Shown here piece by piece: positions 8,606 through 18,177 of a stretch of 64,000 bases of DNA. The notes below the pieces were generated by a model that was not told the DNA's origin, ran no database searches, and saw only the letters and a list, made by a program, of their open reading frames with translations. Within the stretch, counting starts at the first letter, position 1, and every line of letters begins with the position of its first letter. A program made the translations under genes and the position numbers. Source of the DNA: Bradyrhizobium zhanjiangense. Its GTDB lineage: Bacteria > Pseudomonadota > Alphaproteobacteria > Rhizobiales > Xanthobacteraceae. The stretch spans positions 5,477,001-5,541,000 of the forward strand of contig NZ_CP022221.1 in NCBI RefSeq assembly GCF_004114935.1. Direction: 5' to 3'.

Positions 8606-9409
8606 ATGACTAATCGCTTTTTGGTCTCGGTTGCAGCCTTGGCGCTGATCGCCGGCACCGGTTTCGCCAATGCGCAAGGAACTGGAACCAAAGACTACGG
8701 GAGTGGCCAGCAGACCCAGCACAGCACGCAGCCTTCTGGCGAGCGCAGCGGCTCCATGGGCAAGCAAGAGTCCATGGACAAGCAAGATAAGCATGAGAAG
8801 GGAACGGTCGGTCAGGCCGGCGGCATGAAGGATCAGAAGGATCAGCCGAGCGCTCATGACAAGTCGACTCAGTCCGACAAGATGAACAAGGACCAGCCGG
8901 GTGCGACGCGTGAGAAGTCAACGCAGTCGGAGAAGTCGTCGACGGTCGGCCAGAGCCCGCGGAGCGACGAGAAGTCCAAGGGTGGCATGAGCAAGGAAAC
9001 CGAGACCAAGGGCAGCAAGGACATGAAGACCCAAGGTCAGGAAGACCGCAGCGGTATGAATGCGCCTGGCCACCAGGGTTCCCAAACCCAGACCCAGACC
9101 CAGACCGGGACCGAGCGGTCGCAGACGACGACCGGCCAGGCTGGCGCGGCCGCCAAGCTCTCGACCGAGCAGCGCACGCAGATCACCTCAGTGATCCGCG
9201 AGGAGAAGGTGGCGCCCGTGACCAATGTGAACTTCAACATTTCGGTCGGCACCCGCATCCCGCGTGAGGGCATTACGCTCCACGCCCTGCCGTCGAAGGT
9301 CGTGACGATCTATCCGGAGTGGCGGACCTACAAGTTCGTCCTGATCCGCAACGAAATCGTGATCATCGATCCGGATACCTATGAGATCGTGGCGATCCTG
9401 AACGCCTAA
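8606..9409 (+). CDS. Exported DUF1236 domain protein, stress-associated
   Basis: 267-residue secreted or periplasmic protein. A signal peptide covers residues 1-23 (ends GFANAQ). The middle section (about 25-180) is low complexity, rich in K, Q, S, T and D, with a QTQTQTQTG tract, and is probably disordered. The C-terminal DUF1236 domain (about 185-267) contains LSTEQRTQITSVIREEKV and IYPEWRTYKFVLIRNEIVII. Function is unknown; the family is abundant in Bradyrhizobiaceae. An EcfG-type promoter and an AGGAGAGG ribosome site precede it, so induction by general stress (desiccation, heat, osmotic) is a reasonable inference. Confidence 0.88.
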   Translation: MTNRFLVSVAALALIAGTGFANAQGTGTKDYGSGQQTQHSTQPSGERSGSMGKQESMDKQDKHEKGTVGQAGGMKDQKDQPSAHDKSTQSDKMNKDQPGATREKSTQSEKSSTVGQSPRSDEKSKGGMSKETETKGSKDMKTQGQEDRSGMNAPGHQGSQTQTQTQTGTERSQTTTGQAGAAAKLSTEQRTQITSVIREEKVAPVTNVNFNISVGTRIPREGITLHALPSKVVTIYPEWRTYKFVLIRNEIVIIDPDTYEIVAILNA

Positions 9410-9431
9410 GGCCGGATCACGGCAACCTCAG

Positions 9432-9458
9432 GGAGCGGGCAGCGATGCCCGCTCCTTT
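9432..9458 (+). terminator. Terminator after the DUF1236 gene
   Basis: Perfect 9-bp stem GGAGCGGGC / GCCCGCTCC with loop AGCGAT, followed by TTTA; 22 bp past the stop. Confidence 0.75.
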
Positions 9459-9636
9459 ACGTTTGCCGGCAGCCATGCTTTGGACCGGTTAACAAGCAAT
9501 TTCCGCAGCTTCCACACAGGTTTTTGCGCACTGGATGAGGTCCTTGAAGCCACCCGGGAGGCCCTTCAAGGCTTCCCCTCACGCGCTTTGTTACCTATAA
9601 CCCCCGCCACGCCGAAGCACCTCTTCCGGGATTGGA

Positions 9637-10104
9637 ATGGCTGAACCTGCAACCGACACGATCCTCGTCCTGAACGGGCCGAACCTCAACATGCTGGGGA
9701 CGCGCGAGCCCGAAAAGTATGGCCAAGCGACGCTGGCCGACGTCGAGGCGCTGTGCCGGGAGACGGCGGCGGCCTTCGGCCTCAAGGCCGACTGCCGGCA
9801 GTCTAACCGCGAAGGCGAGCTGATCGACTTCGTCCACGAGGCACACGCCCGCAAGATGAGGGGTATCATCATCAATGCCGGCGGCTACTCCCACACCTCG
9901 ATCGCGCTGCACGACGCGCTGCTCGCGGTGCAGATCCCGACGGTCGAAGTGCACGTGACCAACATCCACGCCCGCGAGAGCTTCCGTCATCACTCCTACA
10001 CCGCGCGCGCAGCCTTCGCCTCGCTGTGCGGTTTCGGCATCGAGGGCTACCGCCTCGCCATCCAGGGCCTTGCCGCCAAGCTCGGCATCAAGCCTAAAGC
10101 CTGA
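9637..10104 (+). CDS. aroQ: Type II 3-dehydroquinate dehydratase
   Basis: 155-residue cytosolic enzyme converting 3-dehydroquinate to 3-dehydroshikimate, third step of the shikimate pathway. Type II hallmarks: [20 protein letters not shown] with the catalytic tyrosine at its end, the [14 protein letters not shown] flap region, [19 protein letters not shown], and [15 protein letters not shown] with the catalytic histidine. Length is typical. It is the first gene of a tight same-strand run aroQ-accB-accC (gaps 35 and 62 bp), an arrangement common in alphaproteobacteria. Confidence 0.97.
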   Translation: MAEPATDTILVLNGPNLNMLGTREPEKYGQATLADVEALCRETAAAFGLKADCRQSNREGELIDFVHEAHARKMRGIIINAGGYSHTSIALHDALLAVQIPTVEVHVTNIHARESFRHHSYTARAAFASLCGFGIEGYRLAIQGLAAKLGIKPKA

Positions 10105-10139
10105 CGCCCCCTTCCAACAGAACATTCGGATCAAACAAC

Positions 10140-10634
10140 ATGGCGCGCCAGCCAGACGACAAAGCAGCCGCAAAGTTTTCCAGCGAGGATTCCGCGCTCG
10201 TCCGCGAGCTGGCCTTGCTGCTCGATGAGACCAGCCTCACCGAGATCGAGATCGAACGTGCGGGCCTGCGCCTACGCGTCGCCCGCAACGTCAGCGTTGC
10301 CGCGACCATGCCGATGCCGGTGGCAGCCGCTCCCGCCGCCCTGCCGGCGGCCGCAGCCGCGGTCGCGCCGGCAACTGCTGCGGCCGACCTGTCGAAACAT
10401 CCCGGCGCCGTGACCTCGCCGATGGTCGGTACCGCCTATTGGGCGCCGGAGCCCGGCGCAAAGCCGTTCATCGACGTCGGCACCAAGGTCTCGGTCGGCC
10501 AGACGTTGCTGATCATCGAAGCCATGAAGACGATGAACCAGATTCCGTCGCCGCGCGCCGGCACGGTTACGCAGATCCTGGTCGAGGATGGCCAGCCGGT
10601 CGAGTACGGCGAGCCGCTCGTTATCATTGAGTAA
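10140..10634 (+). CDS. accB: Acetyl-CoA carboxylase biotin carboxyl carrier protein
   Basis: 164-residue BCCP subunit carrying the biotin that shuttles CO2 between AccC and AccAD, first committed step of fatty acid synthesis. The N-terminal helical region ([18 protein letters not shown]) is followed by an Ala/Pro-rich linker (about 55-85) and the C-terminal biotinyl domain, whose biotinylated lysine lies in EAMKTMN. That motif has Thr where EAMKMMN is more usual; the lysine is intact. It is 35 bp after aroQ and 62 bp before accC. Confidence 0.96.
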   Translation: MARQPDDKAAAKFSSEDSALVRELALLLDETSLTEIEIERAGLRLRVARNVSVAATMPMPVAAAPAALPAAAAAVAPATAAADLSKHPGAVTSPMVGTAYWAPEPGAKPFIDVGTKVSVGQTLLIIEAMKTMNQIPSPRAGTVTQILVEDGQPVEYGEPLVIIE

Positions 10635-10696
10635 CGGCCCCCGGCGGCCAACCGCCCTCACCGCTTCCCGCGCGCTATTCGTCCCTTAAGGGCACC

Positions 10697-12055
10697 ATGT
10701 TCGACAAGATCCTCATAGCCAATCGCGGCGAGATCGCTCTTCGCATCCTCAGGGCCTGCAAGGAGCTCGGGATTGCGACCGTGGCCGTGCACTCCACCGC
10801 CGACGCCGACGCCATGCATGTGCGCCTGTCGGACGAGAGCGTTTGCATCGGGCCGCCACCTTCGAAGGACAGTTATCTCAACGTCCCCGCGCTGCTCGCC
10901 GCCTGCGAGATCACCGGCGCGGATGCGGTGCATCCCGGCTATGGCTTCCTGTCCGAGAACGCACGCTTTGCGGAAATCCTCGCAGAGCACAATCTGCATT
11001 TCATCGGCCCGAAGGCCGAGCACATCCGCCTGATGGGCGACAAGATCGAGGCCAAGAAGACCGCCAAGCGCCTCGGCATCCCCGTGGTGCCCGGCTCCGA
11101 CGGCGCCGTCGGTCCCGATGACGATGCGATGGCGATCGCCAAGAAGATCGGCTTCCCCGTGCTGGTGAAGGCTGCGGCCGGCGGTGGCGGCCGTGGAATG
11201 AAGGTCGCCCACAGCGAGGCCGACCTCCAGGTGGCGCTGTCGACCGCGGCCAACGAGGCCAAGTCCGCCTTTGGCGATGCGTCCGTCTACCTCGAAAAAT
11301 ACCTCCAGAAGCCGCGCCACATCGAGATCCAGATCCTTGGCGACGGCCGTGGCGGCGCCATCCATCTCGGCGAACGCGACTGCTCGCTGCAACGCCGCCA
11401 CCAGAAGGTCTGGGAAGAAGGCCCCTCGCCCGTCCTCGCCGCGGCTGCGCGCGCCAAGATCGGTGAGACGTGCGCCAAGGCAATGCGCGAGATGAAATAT
11501 CTCGGCGTCGGCACCATCGAATTCCTGTTCGAGGACGGCGAGTTCTACTTCATCGAGATGAACACCCGCATCCAGGTCGAGCATCCCGTCACCGAGAGCA
11601 TCACCGACATCGATCTCGTGCTGGAGCAGATTCGCATCGCCGCCGGCGGCGATCTGCCGGCCAGGCAGGACGAAGTCCAGGTCATCGGCCACGCGATCGA
11701 GTGCCGCATCAATGCCGAGAATCCGCAAACCTTCCGCCCCTCGCCCGGCCGGATCCTGCAATACCACTCGCCCGGCGGCCTCGGCGTCCGCATCGATTCC
11801 GCCGTCTATCAGGGCTACACGATCCCGCCCTATTACGATTCCCTGGTCGGCAAGCTGATCGTGCATGGCAAGACCCGCGCCGAATGCCTGATGCGGCTGC
11901 GCCGGGCGCTGGACGAGATGGTGGTCGAGGGCATCGAGACCACGCTGCCGCTGTTCCGCGCGCTGGTGCGCGAAGCCGACATCATCAACGGCGACTATCA
12001 CATCCACTGGCTGGAACAGTATTTGGCCGGCCAGGCGGAACCCGCCCCGCGATAA
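10697..12055 (+). CDS. accC: Acetyl-CoA carboxylase, biotin carboxylase subunit
   Basis: 452-residue ATP-grasp enzyme that carboxylates the biotin of AccB using ATP and bicarbonate. It starts with [20 protein letters not shown]; the ATP-binding glycine-rich loop is [19 protein letters not shown]; then come [16 protein letters not shown], the catalytic [14 protein letters not shown], and the C-terminal [10 protein letters not shown]. Length is normal for AccC, with no fused BCCP domain. It is the last gene of the aroQ-accB-accC run; a general-stress promoter for the next gene begins only 14 bp past its stop. Confidence 0.97.
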   Translation: MFDKILIANRGEIALRILRACKELGIATVAVHSTADADAMHVRLSDESVCIGPPPSKDSYLNVPALLAACEITGADAVHPGYGFLSENARFAEILAEHNLHFIGPKAEHIRLMGDKIEAKKTAKRLGIPVVPGSDGAVGPDDDAMAIAKKIGFPVLVKAAAGGGGRGMKVAHSEADLQVALSTAANEAKSAFGDASVYLEKYLQKPRHIEIQILGDGRGGAIHLGERDCSLQRRHQKVWEEGPSPVLAAAARAKIGETCAKAMREMKYLGVGTIEFLFEDGEFYFIEMNTRIQVEHPVTESITDIDLVLEQIRIAAGGDLPARQDEVQVIGHAIECRINAENPQTFRPSPGRILQYHSPGGLGVRIDSAVYQGYTIPPYYDSLVGKLIVHGKTRAECLMRLRRALDEMVVEGIETTLPLFRALVREADIINGDYHIHWLEQYLAGQAEPAPR

Positions 12056-12068
12056 TCTTCCTCCTCGT

Positions 12069-12093
12069 GGAACCCTTTGTCCCCAATTGCGTT
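12069..12093 (+). promoter_or_regulatory. EcfG-type general stress promoter for the kinase cluster
   Basis: GGAAC (12069-12073), 16-nt spacer, CGTT (12090-12093): an exact consensus match. The expected start site is about 12100, giving a leader of about 60 nt to the GTG at 12162. Confidence 0.75.
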
Positions 12094-12161
12094 CTGTAGC
12101 GTTGGGGCCAGTTCCGAGGGGGGCGCTTTTGAACTCCACTGAAATAGACAGGTGAACCGTC

Positions 12162-13688
12162 GTGAAGGCTGAAGGCCATCGACGGCTCGCATTCTGGCAA
12201 ATCCTGCTGTTCTCGGCGGGCCTTTTGGTGCTGACCGTGATCAGCGCCGGCTCGGTCTACCTCGTCAACAAGGCGCGGGGAGACAGCAAATGGGTGGTCC
12301 ACACCATCGAGGCGGAGAACCAGATCAACGCGTTGCTGCTCGAGGTCCGGCGCGCCGAAAGCGCCCTGCGCGGCTACCTCCTGACGCTGGGACCCGAATT
12401 CCAGACAGATTACGAAAGGTCCGTTGCGGCGATCATTCCCGCGCTCGACAGGGTCACGCGCCTGACCCGCGACAACCCCGCGCAGCGTGAGAACATCGAG
12501 AAGCTGAGCGCGGCGATTGAGACTCGTCTGGGCCAATTCGCGCGCGAAATCGCTGCCATCAGGCAAGGCCAGCCGGACATGGCGACGGCACTGTCACGGG
12601 AGGCGGCGGCCCAGGGCGCCACCACCACGATCGGCAATGTGGCGGAGGCAATGATCGGCGAAGAGGAGCGACTGTTCCGGCTCCGGTCGGCGAATGCCGA
12701 CAGCAGCCAGACCCTCGCTGCATCGATGACCGGCATCGGCTCCGGCCTCGTCGTGCTACTGGCGCTGATCTCGATCTGGCTGGTGCGGCGCTCGGCGCGC
12801 GCCCGCGACGAGGCCGAAGCGCGCCTGCGCGATGCCAACGTCAATCTGGAGACCGTCGTCGATGAACGCACGGCTGACTTGCGCGAAGCCAACGACGAGA
12901 TCCAGCGCTTTGCCTATATCGTGAGCCACGATCTGCGCTCGCCGCTCGTCAACATCATGGGCTTCACCAGCGAACTCGAGGAGCTCGGCGGCGACGTCTT
13001 CCGCCGCATCGGCAGCCTCACCCATGTCCCGGCCGACGGACCGCCACTGGCGCCCGGCGCCCCCGGCGAGATCGTGCTCGAAGGCGCTGACAAGCAGCTC
13101 TCGGATGACTTCTCCGAAGCGCTCGGCTTCATCAAGACGTCGATCGCCAAGATGGATCGGCTGATCTCCGCCATCCTCAACCTCACCCGCGAGGGCCGCC
13201 GTGAATTCCAGCCAGTGAAGATCGACACAAGCGAGCTGATCGGAGCCATCGTGTCGACGCTGGCGCACCAGGCCGCCGAAGCGCAGGCCGAGATTCACGT
13301 CGAGCCCCTGCCCAACCTTATCAGCGACCGCCTCGCGCTCGAGCAGATCTTCTCCAACCTGATCGACAACGCGATCAAATACCTGAAGAGCGGCGTGCCC
13401 GGCGAGATCAGAATCCGCGGGCGCACCAAGCTCGGCTATGCCATCTTCGAGATCAGCGACAACGGCCGCGGCATCGATCCGAAGGATCACCAGCGGATAT
13501 TCGACCTGTTCCGCCGCGCGGGAACCCAGGACAAGCCCGGCCAGGGCATCGGTCTTGCGCATGTACGTGCACTTGTGCGTCGCCTCGGCGGCACCATGTC
13601 GGTATCATCGGAACTGAACGCGGGCAGCACCTTCACGATCACGCTGCCGATCGCCTGGAACGTGAGTAACCGGAAGGCAGATCGATGA
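12162..13688 (+). CDS. Membrane sensor histidine kinase with CHASE3 domain
   Basis: 508-residue inner-membrane kinase. TM1 is at about 10-35, a periplasmic CHASE3 helical domain at about 36-185 (with RRAESALRGYLLT), and TM2 at about 190-212. A coiled linker leads to HisKA with the phospho-acceptor His256 in IVSHDLRSP. The HATPase has N-box DNAIKYLKSG and G-boxes DNGRGIDPKD and GQGIGLAHVRALV. An insert of about 40 residues rich in Gly/Pro sits between HisKA helices 1 and 2. The GTG start is supported by AGGTGA 6 nt upstream. It overlaps the next gene by 4 bp. The architecture resembles kinases that signal through a stand-alone Rcp1-like receiver. The ligand is unknown. Confidence 0.93.
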   Translation: MKAEGHRRLAFWQILLFSAGLLVLTVISAGSVYLVNKARGDSKWVVHTIEAENQINALLLEVRRAESALRGYLLTLGPEFQTDYERSVAAIIPALDRVTRLTRDNPAQRENIEKLSAAIETRLGQFAREIAAIRQGQPDMATALSREAAAQGATTTIGNVAEAMIGEEERLFRLRSANADSSQTLAASMTGIGSGLVVLLALISIWLVRRSARARDEAEARLRDANVNLETVVDERTADLREANDEIQRFAYIVSHDLRSPLVNIMGFTSELEELGGDVFRRIGSLTHVPADGPPLAPGAPGEIVLEGADKQLSDDFSEALGFIKTSIAKMDRLISAILNLTREGRREFQPVKIDTSELIGAIVSTLAHQAAEAQAEIHVEPLPNLISDRLALEQIFSNLIDNAIKYLKSGVPGEIRIRGRTKLGYAIFEISDNGRGIDPKDHQRIFDLFRRAGTQDKPGQGIGLAHVRALVRRLGGTMSVSSELNAGSTFTITLPIAWNVSNRKADR

Positions 13689-14125
13689 CCAAGCCTGTGA
13701 CCATCATCATGATCGAGGACGACGAGGGCCACGCCCGCCTGATCGAGCGCAACATCCGAAGGTCCGGCGTCAACAACGAGATCGTCTCCTTTGCCAACGG
13801 CACGGACGCGATGAAGCACCTGTTCGGTGCCGACGGCAGCGGGCTCGTGCAGAAGGGCAATGCGCTGCTGATCCTGCTCGATCTCAACCTCCCCGACATG
13901 ACCGGGATCGACATCCTGAAGCAGATCAAGGAGAACAAATATCTGAAGGCTTCGCCCGTGGTGGTGCTGACCACCACCGACGACTCCCAGGAAATCAAGC
14001 GCTGCTACGAGCTCGGCTGCAACGTCTACATCACCAAGCCCGTCAACTACGAGAATTTCGCCAATGCCATCCGGCAGCTCGGCCTGTTCTTCTCGGTCAT
14101 CCAGGTCCCGCCCGCCGCCTCATGA
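13685..14125 (+). CDS. Single-domain response regulator, CheY/Rcp1-like
   Basis: 146-residue receiver domain without an output domain. Acidic pocket IEDDEGHA near residue 11, phospho-acceptor Asp66 in ILLDLNLPD, switch Thr in VVLTTTDD, conserved Lys in VYITKPVNYENF. The extended alpha-4 region (SQEIKRCYELGCN) is typical of Rcp1-like receivers that partner with phytochrome-like or CHASE3 kinases. It overlaps the upstream kinase (ATGA) and the downstream kinase (4 bp), so all three are translationally coupled. It probably shuttles phosphate between the two kinases or to a phosphotransfer protein. Confidence 0.93.
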   Translation: MTKPVTIIMIEDDEGHARLIERNIRRSGVNNEIVSFANGTDAMKHLFGADGSGLVQKGNALLILLDLNLPDMTGIDILKQIKENKYLKASPVVVLTTTDDSQEIKRCYELGCNVYITKPVNYENFANAIRQLGLFFSVIQVPPAAS

Positions 14126-15225
14126 ACCAGCACACGCCAACACTGCTCTACATCGACGACGACGAGGCGCTGTCGCGCCTGGTCGATCGCGGCCTGACGC
14201 GACGCGGCTACAGGGTCATTCATGCCGCGAGCGGCGAGGAAGGCCTCGAGCGGATCCGCCGCGCGGGCGCCGAGGGTGGCATCGATGTCGTCGCACTCGA
14301 TCAGTACATGCCGGGCCTCGACGGGCTGGAGACGCTCGAGCAGATCATGGCGATCCCGGACGCGCCGCCGGTCGTGTTCGTAACCGCGTCCCAGGACTCC
14401 AGCATCGCGGTCACCGCGCTGAAGGCCGGGGCGGCCGACTATCTGGTCAAGGACGTCCAGGGCGACTTCATCCCCCTCCTCCACGTCGCCGCCGACGGCG
14501 CGCTGCGCCAGGCCGAGTTGCAGAGGGCGCGCGAGGAAGCCGAAGCCGAGATCCACGCCTCGCGCGACCGCTACGCCGCGCTCGCCGCCGAACGCGAGCT
14601 GCTGCTGCGCGAGGTCAACCACCGCGTCGGCAATTCGCTCCAGATCATCGCTTCGCTGCTGCATCTTCAGGCGAGCTCCGCCGCGCAGGAGGAGGTGAAG
14701 GCGGCGCTGACCAATGCCATGGGCCGCGTCGCCGCGGTCGCGCAGGTGCACCGCCGTCTCTATACCTCGCAGGACCTGAAGAGCGTGGTCCTGAACCAGT
14801 ATCTGGACTCGCTGCTGGAGGATCTCAGGCGCTCGGCCGAAGGCAACCGGATGTCGCGCCTGACGCTGGAGGCCGAGCCGATCGAGATCGATCCGGACCG
14901 TGCGGTCGCCGTCGGCATCATCGTCAACGAGCTGGTGATGAACGCGGTGAAATACGCCTATCCCGACGGCGCCGGTCCGATCCATGTCGAGCTGATCTCG
15001 CAGGGCGAGGATCTCCTGCTGTCGATCACCGACAACGGCGTCGGAGACAACGTCAAGGCCGATCCGCGCTCCACCGGCATGGGCCAGCGCATCGTCGCGG
15101 CCATGGCGTCCAAGCTCGACGCGTCCGTCGAGCGCGACCCCGCCCATAGTGGAACCCGCATCGTGCTCAGGTTCCGCCGCGCGCCTCCGGCCCCCGGCAA
15201 GACCAACGCCGCCGCCGCGAGCTGA
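14122..15225 (+). CDS. Receiver-histidine kinase hybrid, HisKA_2/HWE type
   Basis: 367-residue soluble protein. An N-terminal receiver domain (about 5-125) has Asp60 in [14 protein letters not shown] coiled connector (125-160) leads to a HisKA_2 dimerisation domain with His167 in [18 protein letters not shown] and a HATPase domain ([38 protein letters not shown]). Kinases of this class in alphaproteobacteria commonly phosphorylate PhyR, the anti-anti-sigma factor of the general stress response, so this may be an input to that pathway; this is inferred from family and from the EcfG promoter ahead of the operon. No phyR, nepR or ecfG gene lies in the window. Confidence 0.92.
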   Translation: MNQHTPTLLYIDDDEALSRLVDRGLTRRGYRVIHAASGEEGLERIRRAGAEGGIDVVALDQYMPGLDGLETLEQIMAIPDAPPVVFVTASQDSSIAVTALKAGAADYLVKDVQGDFIPLLHVAADGALRQAELQRAREEAEAEIHASRDRYAALAAERELLLREVNHRVGNSLQIIASLLHLQASSAAQEEVKAALTNAMGRVAAVAQVHRRLYTSQDLKSVVLNQYLDSLLEDLRRSAEGNRMSRLTLEAEPIEIDPDRAVAVGIIVNELVMNAVKYAYPDGAGPIHVELISQGEDLLLSITDNGVGDNVKADPRSTGMGQRIVAAMASKLDASVERDPAHSGTRIVLRFRRAPPAPGKTNAAAAS

Positions 15226-15287
15226 CAGGCGCGAGGCTTTGTGCCACCCATCGCAACCGCATTGCGATCCTGCTATTGTCGCGCGCC

Positions 15288-15968
15288 ATGACGTCTCGCG
15301 ACTCTGCCTCTTCTGAAATCACGCCGGCCGTGTTGCTGCGTGCCTATGCCTGCGGCATCTTTCCGATGGCGGAAAGCGCCGACGATCCGACCCTGTTCTG
15401 GGTCGAGCCGGAGCTGCGCGGCGTCATCCCGCTGGACGGATTCCGCGTGGCCTCGCGGCTCGCACGCACGGTGCGTTCGGATGCGTTTCGCGTCACCGTC
15501 AACACCGCGTTCAAGGCGACGATCGCCGGCTGCGCGGCGCCGCAAGCCGGGCGCGAGGATACCTGGATCAACAAGCGCATCCGCGACCTCTATGGCGGGC
15601 TGCACGAGCTCGGCCATTGCCACAGCGTCGAGGCCTGGCAGGGTGACGACCTCGTCGGCGGGCTGTACGGCGTCAGCTTGGGGCGCGCCTTCTTCGGCGA
15701 AAGCATGTTCCACACCGCACGCGATGCCTCGAAGGTCGCGCTGGTGCACCTGGTCGCGCGGCTCATCCAAGGCGGCTTCGAGCTGCTCGACACGCAATAT
15801 GTCACCGAGCATTTGAAGAGCTTCGGCGCGGTCGAGATCTCGCGGCGGCGCTACACCGCGCTGCTCGACAAGGCGCTCGCGGGCGAGCCCGGCGATTTCC
15901 TGAGGCTCTCTGCCGGTGAGGCGATTCCGGGCGCGCGCGCGCTCGAGATCATCTCTTCGCGACAATGA
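15288..15968 (+). CDS. aat: Leucyl/phenylalanyl-tRNA--protein transferase
   Basis: 226-residue cytosolic enzyme that adds Leu or Phe to N-terminal basic residues of proteins, marking them for ClpS/ClpAP degradation (N-end rule). Characteristic segments: [73 protein letters not shown], and [19 protein letters not shown]. Length and all family blocks are complete. ATG at 15288 is preferred over an in-frame TTG 12 bp upstream. It converges with the DUF2155 gene, 13 bp between the stop codons. Confidence 0.96.
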   Translation: MTSRDSASSEITPAVLLRAYACGIFPMAESADDPTLFWVEPELRGVIPLDGFRVASRLARTVRSDAFRVTVNTAFKATIAGCAAPQAGREDTWINKRIRDLYGGLHELGHCHSVEAWQGDDLVGGLYGVSLGRAFFGESMFHTARDASKVALVHLVARLIQGGFELLDTQYVTEHLKSFGAVEISRRRYTALLDKALAGEPGDFLRLSAGEAIPGARALEIISSRQ

Positions 15969-15981
15969 TCGATAGCCGGAC

Positions 15982-17010
15982 TTAGCGGCCGAACCCGGGG
16001 ATACCGAACAAACCAGGCCGCTGCTCTGGTGGCGGAGGCGGCGGCGGAGCCTGTTGCTGCTGCTGGATTGGTGGCAGAGGCTGCGGCGGACGCTGCTGCA
16101 CCTGCTTGGGCGCGGCCTTCTTCTGCGCAGGCGGCGGTGGCGGGGCCGGCTTGGCCGCGGGGTCCGGCGCGGCGGTGGCAATGGTCTGCTGCGGCTCTTT
16201 GCAGTCGGTGAGCCAGATATCGTAGATCGGATGCTCGACGCCGTGCAGGCCGGGGCTTGCGGCATACATCCAGCCCGAAAAGATGCGCTTCACCTCGCCC
16301 TGCAAGGTGATCTCGTCGACCTCGACGAAGGCGTCGGTATTGGTGGCCTCCGTTGCCGGCCGCGTATAGCAGGCGTCGGTCTTGACCCGCAGCGCGCCGA
16401 ACTGAACGGTCTCGCCGATCTCCTCGTCGAAATTGATGATGCGTCCGGTGATCTTGTCGAGGCCGGAGAAGGTCGCCTTCTTGTTCACGATCTTCTGGGC
16501 CGGCGGTTCGGTCACGACCTCGTCGCCCGGCTGGAGGCTCGCCGGCGTCTGCGGGACCGTGCTAGGTGCGCCCTTCTGCTGGGGCTGGCGCTGACCGGGC
16601 GCGCCTTGCGGACTGGGCGGAGCGATCGCCGCGGAGGGCGGCTGGTTTGGCGGCGCGACGCTGGAGCCCGGCGGTGGCGCCAGGGGCTGGGTCTCGACCG
16701 GCCCGGGCATCACATTGCCCTGCCGGCCCGGAGGCGGCGGCATCGGGCGCGAGGGCAGCACCCGGCCCTGCGGCGGCAGCTCCGGCACCTCTTCGTCGTC
16801 GTCGGGAATCTGCTGCGGCTGCGGCTGGCCGCGCGGAATGTTGCCGGGCGGCCGCAGCGGCGGCGGATCGGAGAAGATCGTGCCGATCTGCGCCTGGGCC
16901 GGCGTCACAGCCGTGAGCGCGGTGGCGGCCAGCAGCGCCGCAAGGCCTGTCAGGGAAAGGGTTTTGAACATCTCGCGCGGCTTCAACAGCGAATCGGGCT
17001 TGTTGGACAT
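15982..17010 (-). CDS. Exported proline-rich DUF2155 domain protein
   Basis: 342-residue exported protein (329 if it starts at the ATG at 16971). A clear signal peptide ends at TPAQAQ. About 60-210 is a Pro/Gln-rich low-complexity region. The DUF2155 domain follows (about 215-300), with KATFSGLDKITGRI, VQFGALRVKTDACYTRPA and FSGWMYAASPGLHGVEHPIYDIWLTDC. The tail is again Pro/Gln-rich. DUF2155 proteins are alphaproteobacterial envelope proteins of unknown role. Neither candidate start has a strong ribosome site, so the N-terminus is uncertain by 13 residues. It converges with aat. Confidence 0.88.
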   Translation of the reverse strand: MSNKPDSLLKPREMFKTLSLTGLAALLAATALTAVTPAQAQIGTIFSDPPPLRPPGNIPRGQPQPQQIPDDDEEVPELPPQGRVLPSRPMPPPPGRQGNVMPGPVETQPLAPPPGSSVAPPNQPPSAAIAPPSPQGAPGQRQPQQKGAPSTVPQTPASLQPGDEVVTEPPAQKIVNKKATFSGLDKITGRIINFDEEIGETVQFGALRVKTDACYTRPATEATNTDAFVEVDEITLQGEVKRIFSGWMYAASPGLHGVEHPIYDIWLTDCKEPQQTIATAAPDPAAKPAPPPPPAQKKAAPKQVQQRPPQPLPPIQQQQQAPPPPPPPEQRPGLFGIPGFGR

Positions 17011-17218
17011 TTTACAGGGGATACCGCCGCTCGCAGGCCCTCCGGTTAACACGGCGAATACGGCGGGGGAAGGGCGGCATCCCTGCCCCGCCCGGCGCCG
17101 ACTGGCCAGACCGGCTCCCGGATGGGATAGTCGCAAAGACCCTTTCCCGGGGCCGCGGCGGGCTTCGCCCCCCGAAACGACGGTCCAACCATAACTGGAA
17201 ACCCTGAGGCCGCCCCCC

Positions 17219-18166
17219 ATGCCCGTCGTGCTCGATCCCGATGCAGCTGCCGTCTACAAGGCGTTCCAGGAGGCCGGCCGGCCCGCCTACGAGACCCTGA
17301 CTGCACCGGAGGCGCGCGCCTATTATTCGCAGGCGCGCTTTGCCACCAACCCCGAGCCGCCGAAGCTTGCCCGCGTCACACAGCTCGCGATCCCGGCGCC
17401 GCATGGCGTGATCCCTGCCCGCCTCTACGTTCCGAAGGAACCGCGCCGGCACGACGGCCTGTCGCCGGCGCTGGTGTTCTTCCACGGCGGCGGCTGGGTG
17501 ATCGGCGATCTCGACTCCCATGACGTCGTCTGCCGCCAGCTCGCGGTCGAAGGCGCGCTGATCGTGATCTCGGTCGACTATCGCCTTGCGCCCGAGCACA
17601 AGTTTCCCGCCGCCGTCGAGGACGCCATCGCCGCGACCAAATGGGTCGCCGCGACTGCGCACGAGCTCTGCATCGACGCCTCGCGCCTCTCGATCGGCGG
17701 CGACAGCGCCGGCGGCAATCTCACCGCGGTCGTGGCGCTCGCCGCGCGCGATGGCGACGGTCCCGCGATCGCGGGCCAGGTCCTGATCTATCCGGCCACA
17801 GATTTCGCGATGACGCACAGCTCTCACAGCGAGCCCGAGACCAGCGTGCTGCTGACCCATTCGGTGATCCGCTGGTTCCGCGACCACTATCTCAATGGCG
17901 CGACTGACATCCACGACTGGCGCGCCTCGCCCGCGCGCGCTGCGAGCCTCATTGGCCTGCCGCCGGCCTATGTGCTGACCGCCGGCGCCGATCCTCTCCG
18001 CGACGAAGGCGACGAATATGCCGAGCGTCTGAAGCAGGCCGGTGTGCCCGTGACTACCAAGCACTATCCCGGTCAGTTCCACGGCTTCTTCACGATGGGA
18101 AAATTGTTGCGAGAGGCCAACGTCGCCGTGCGCGAGATCGGCGCGTGGCTGAAGGCGCTGGGCTGA
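17219..18166 (+). CDS. Alpha/beta hydrolase, hormone-sensitive-lipase-type esterase
   Basis: 315-residue carboxylesterase of the HSL (bacterial family IV) group. The oxyanion-hole motif HGGGW is at about residues 88-92. The nucleophile elbow GDSAGGN has Ser163. The acid is Asp in TAGADPLRDEG and the base is His in PGQFHGF. It probably hydrolyses short-chain esters in the cytosol; no signal peptide. It starts at ATG 17219, divergent from the DUF2155 gene. Its stop is 11 bp before the start of the transporter gene downstream, so the pair is probably an operon. Confidence 0.93.
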   Translation: MPVVLDPDAAAVYKAFQEAGRPAYETLTAPEARAYYSQARFATNPEPPKLARVTQLAIPAPHGVIPARLYVPKEPRRHDGLSPALVFFHGGGWVIGDLDSHDVVCRQLAVEGALIVISVDYRLAPEHKFPAAVEDAIAATKWVAATAHELCIDASRLSIGGDSAGGNLTAVVALAARDGDGPAIAGQVLIYPATDFAMTHSSHSEPETSVLLTHSVIRWFRDHYLNGATDIHDWRASPARAASLIGLPPAYVLTAGADPLRDEGDEYAERLKQAGVPVTTKHYPGQFHGFFTMGKLLREANVAVREIGAWLKALG

Positions 18167-18177
18167 CGCCGTTCCGC

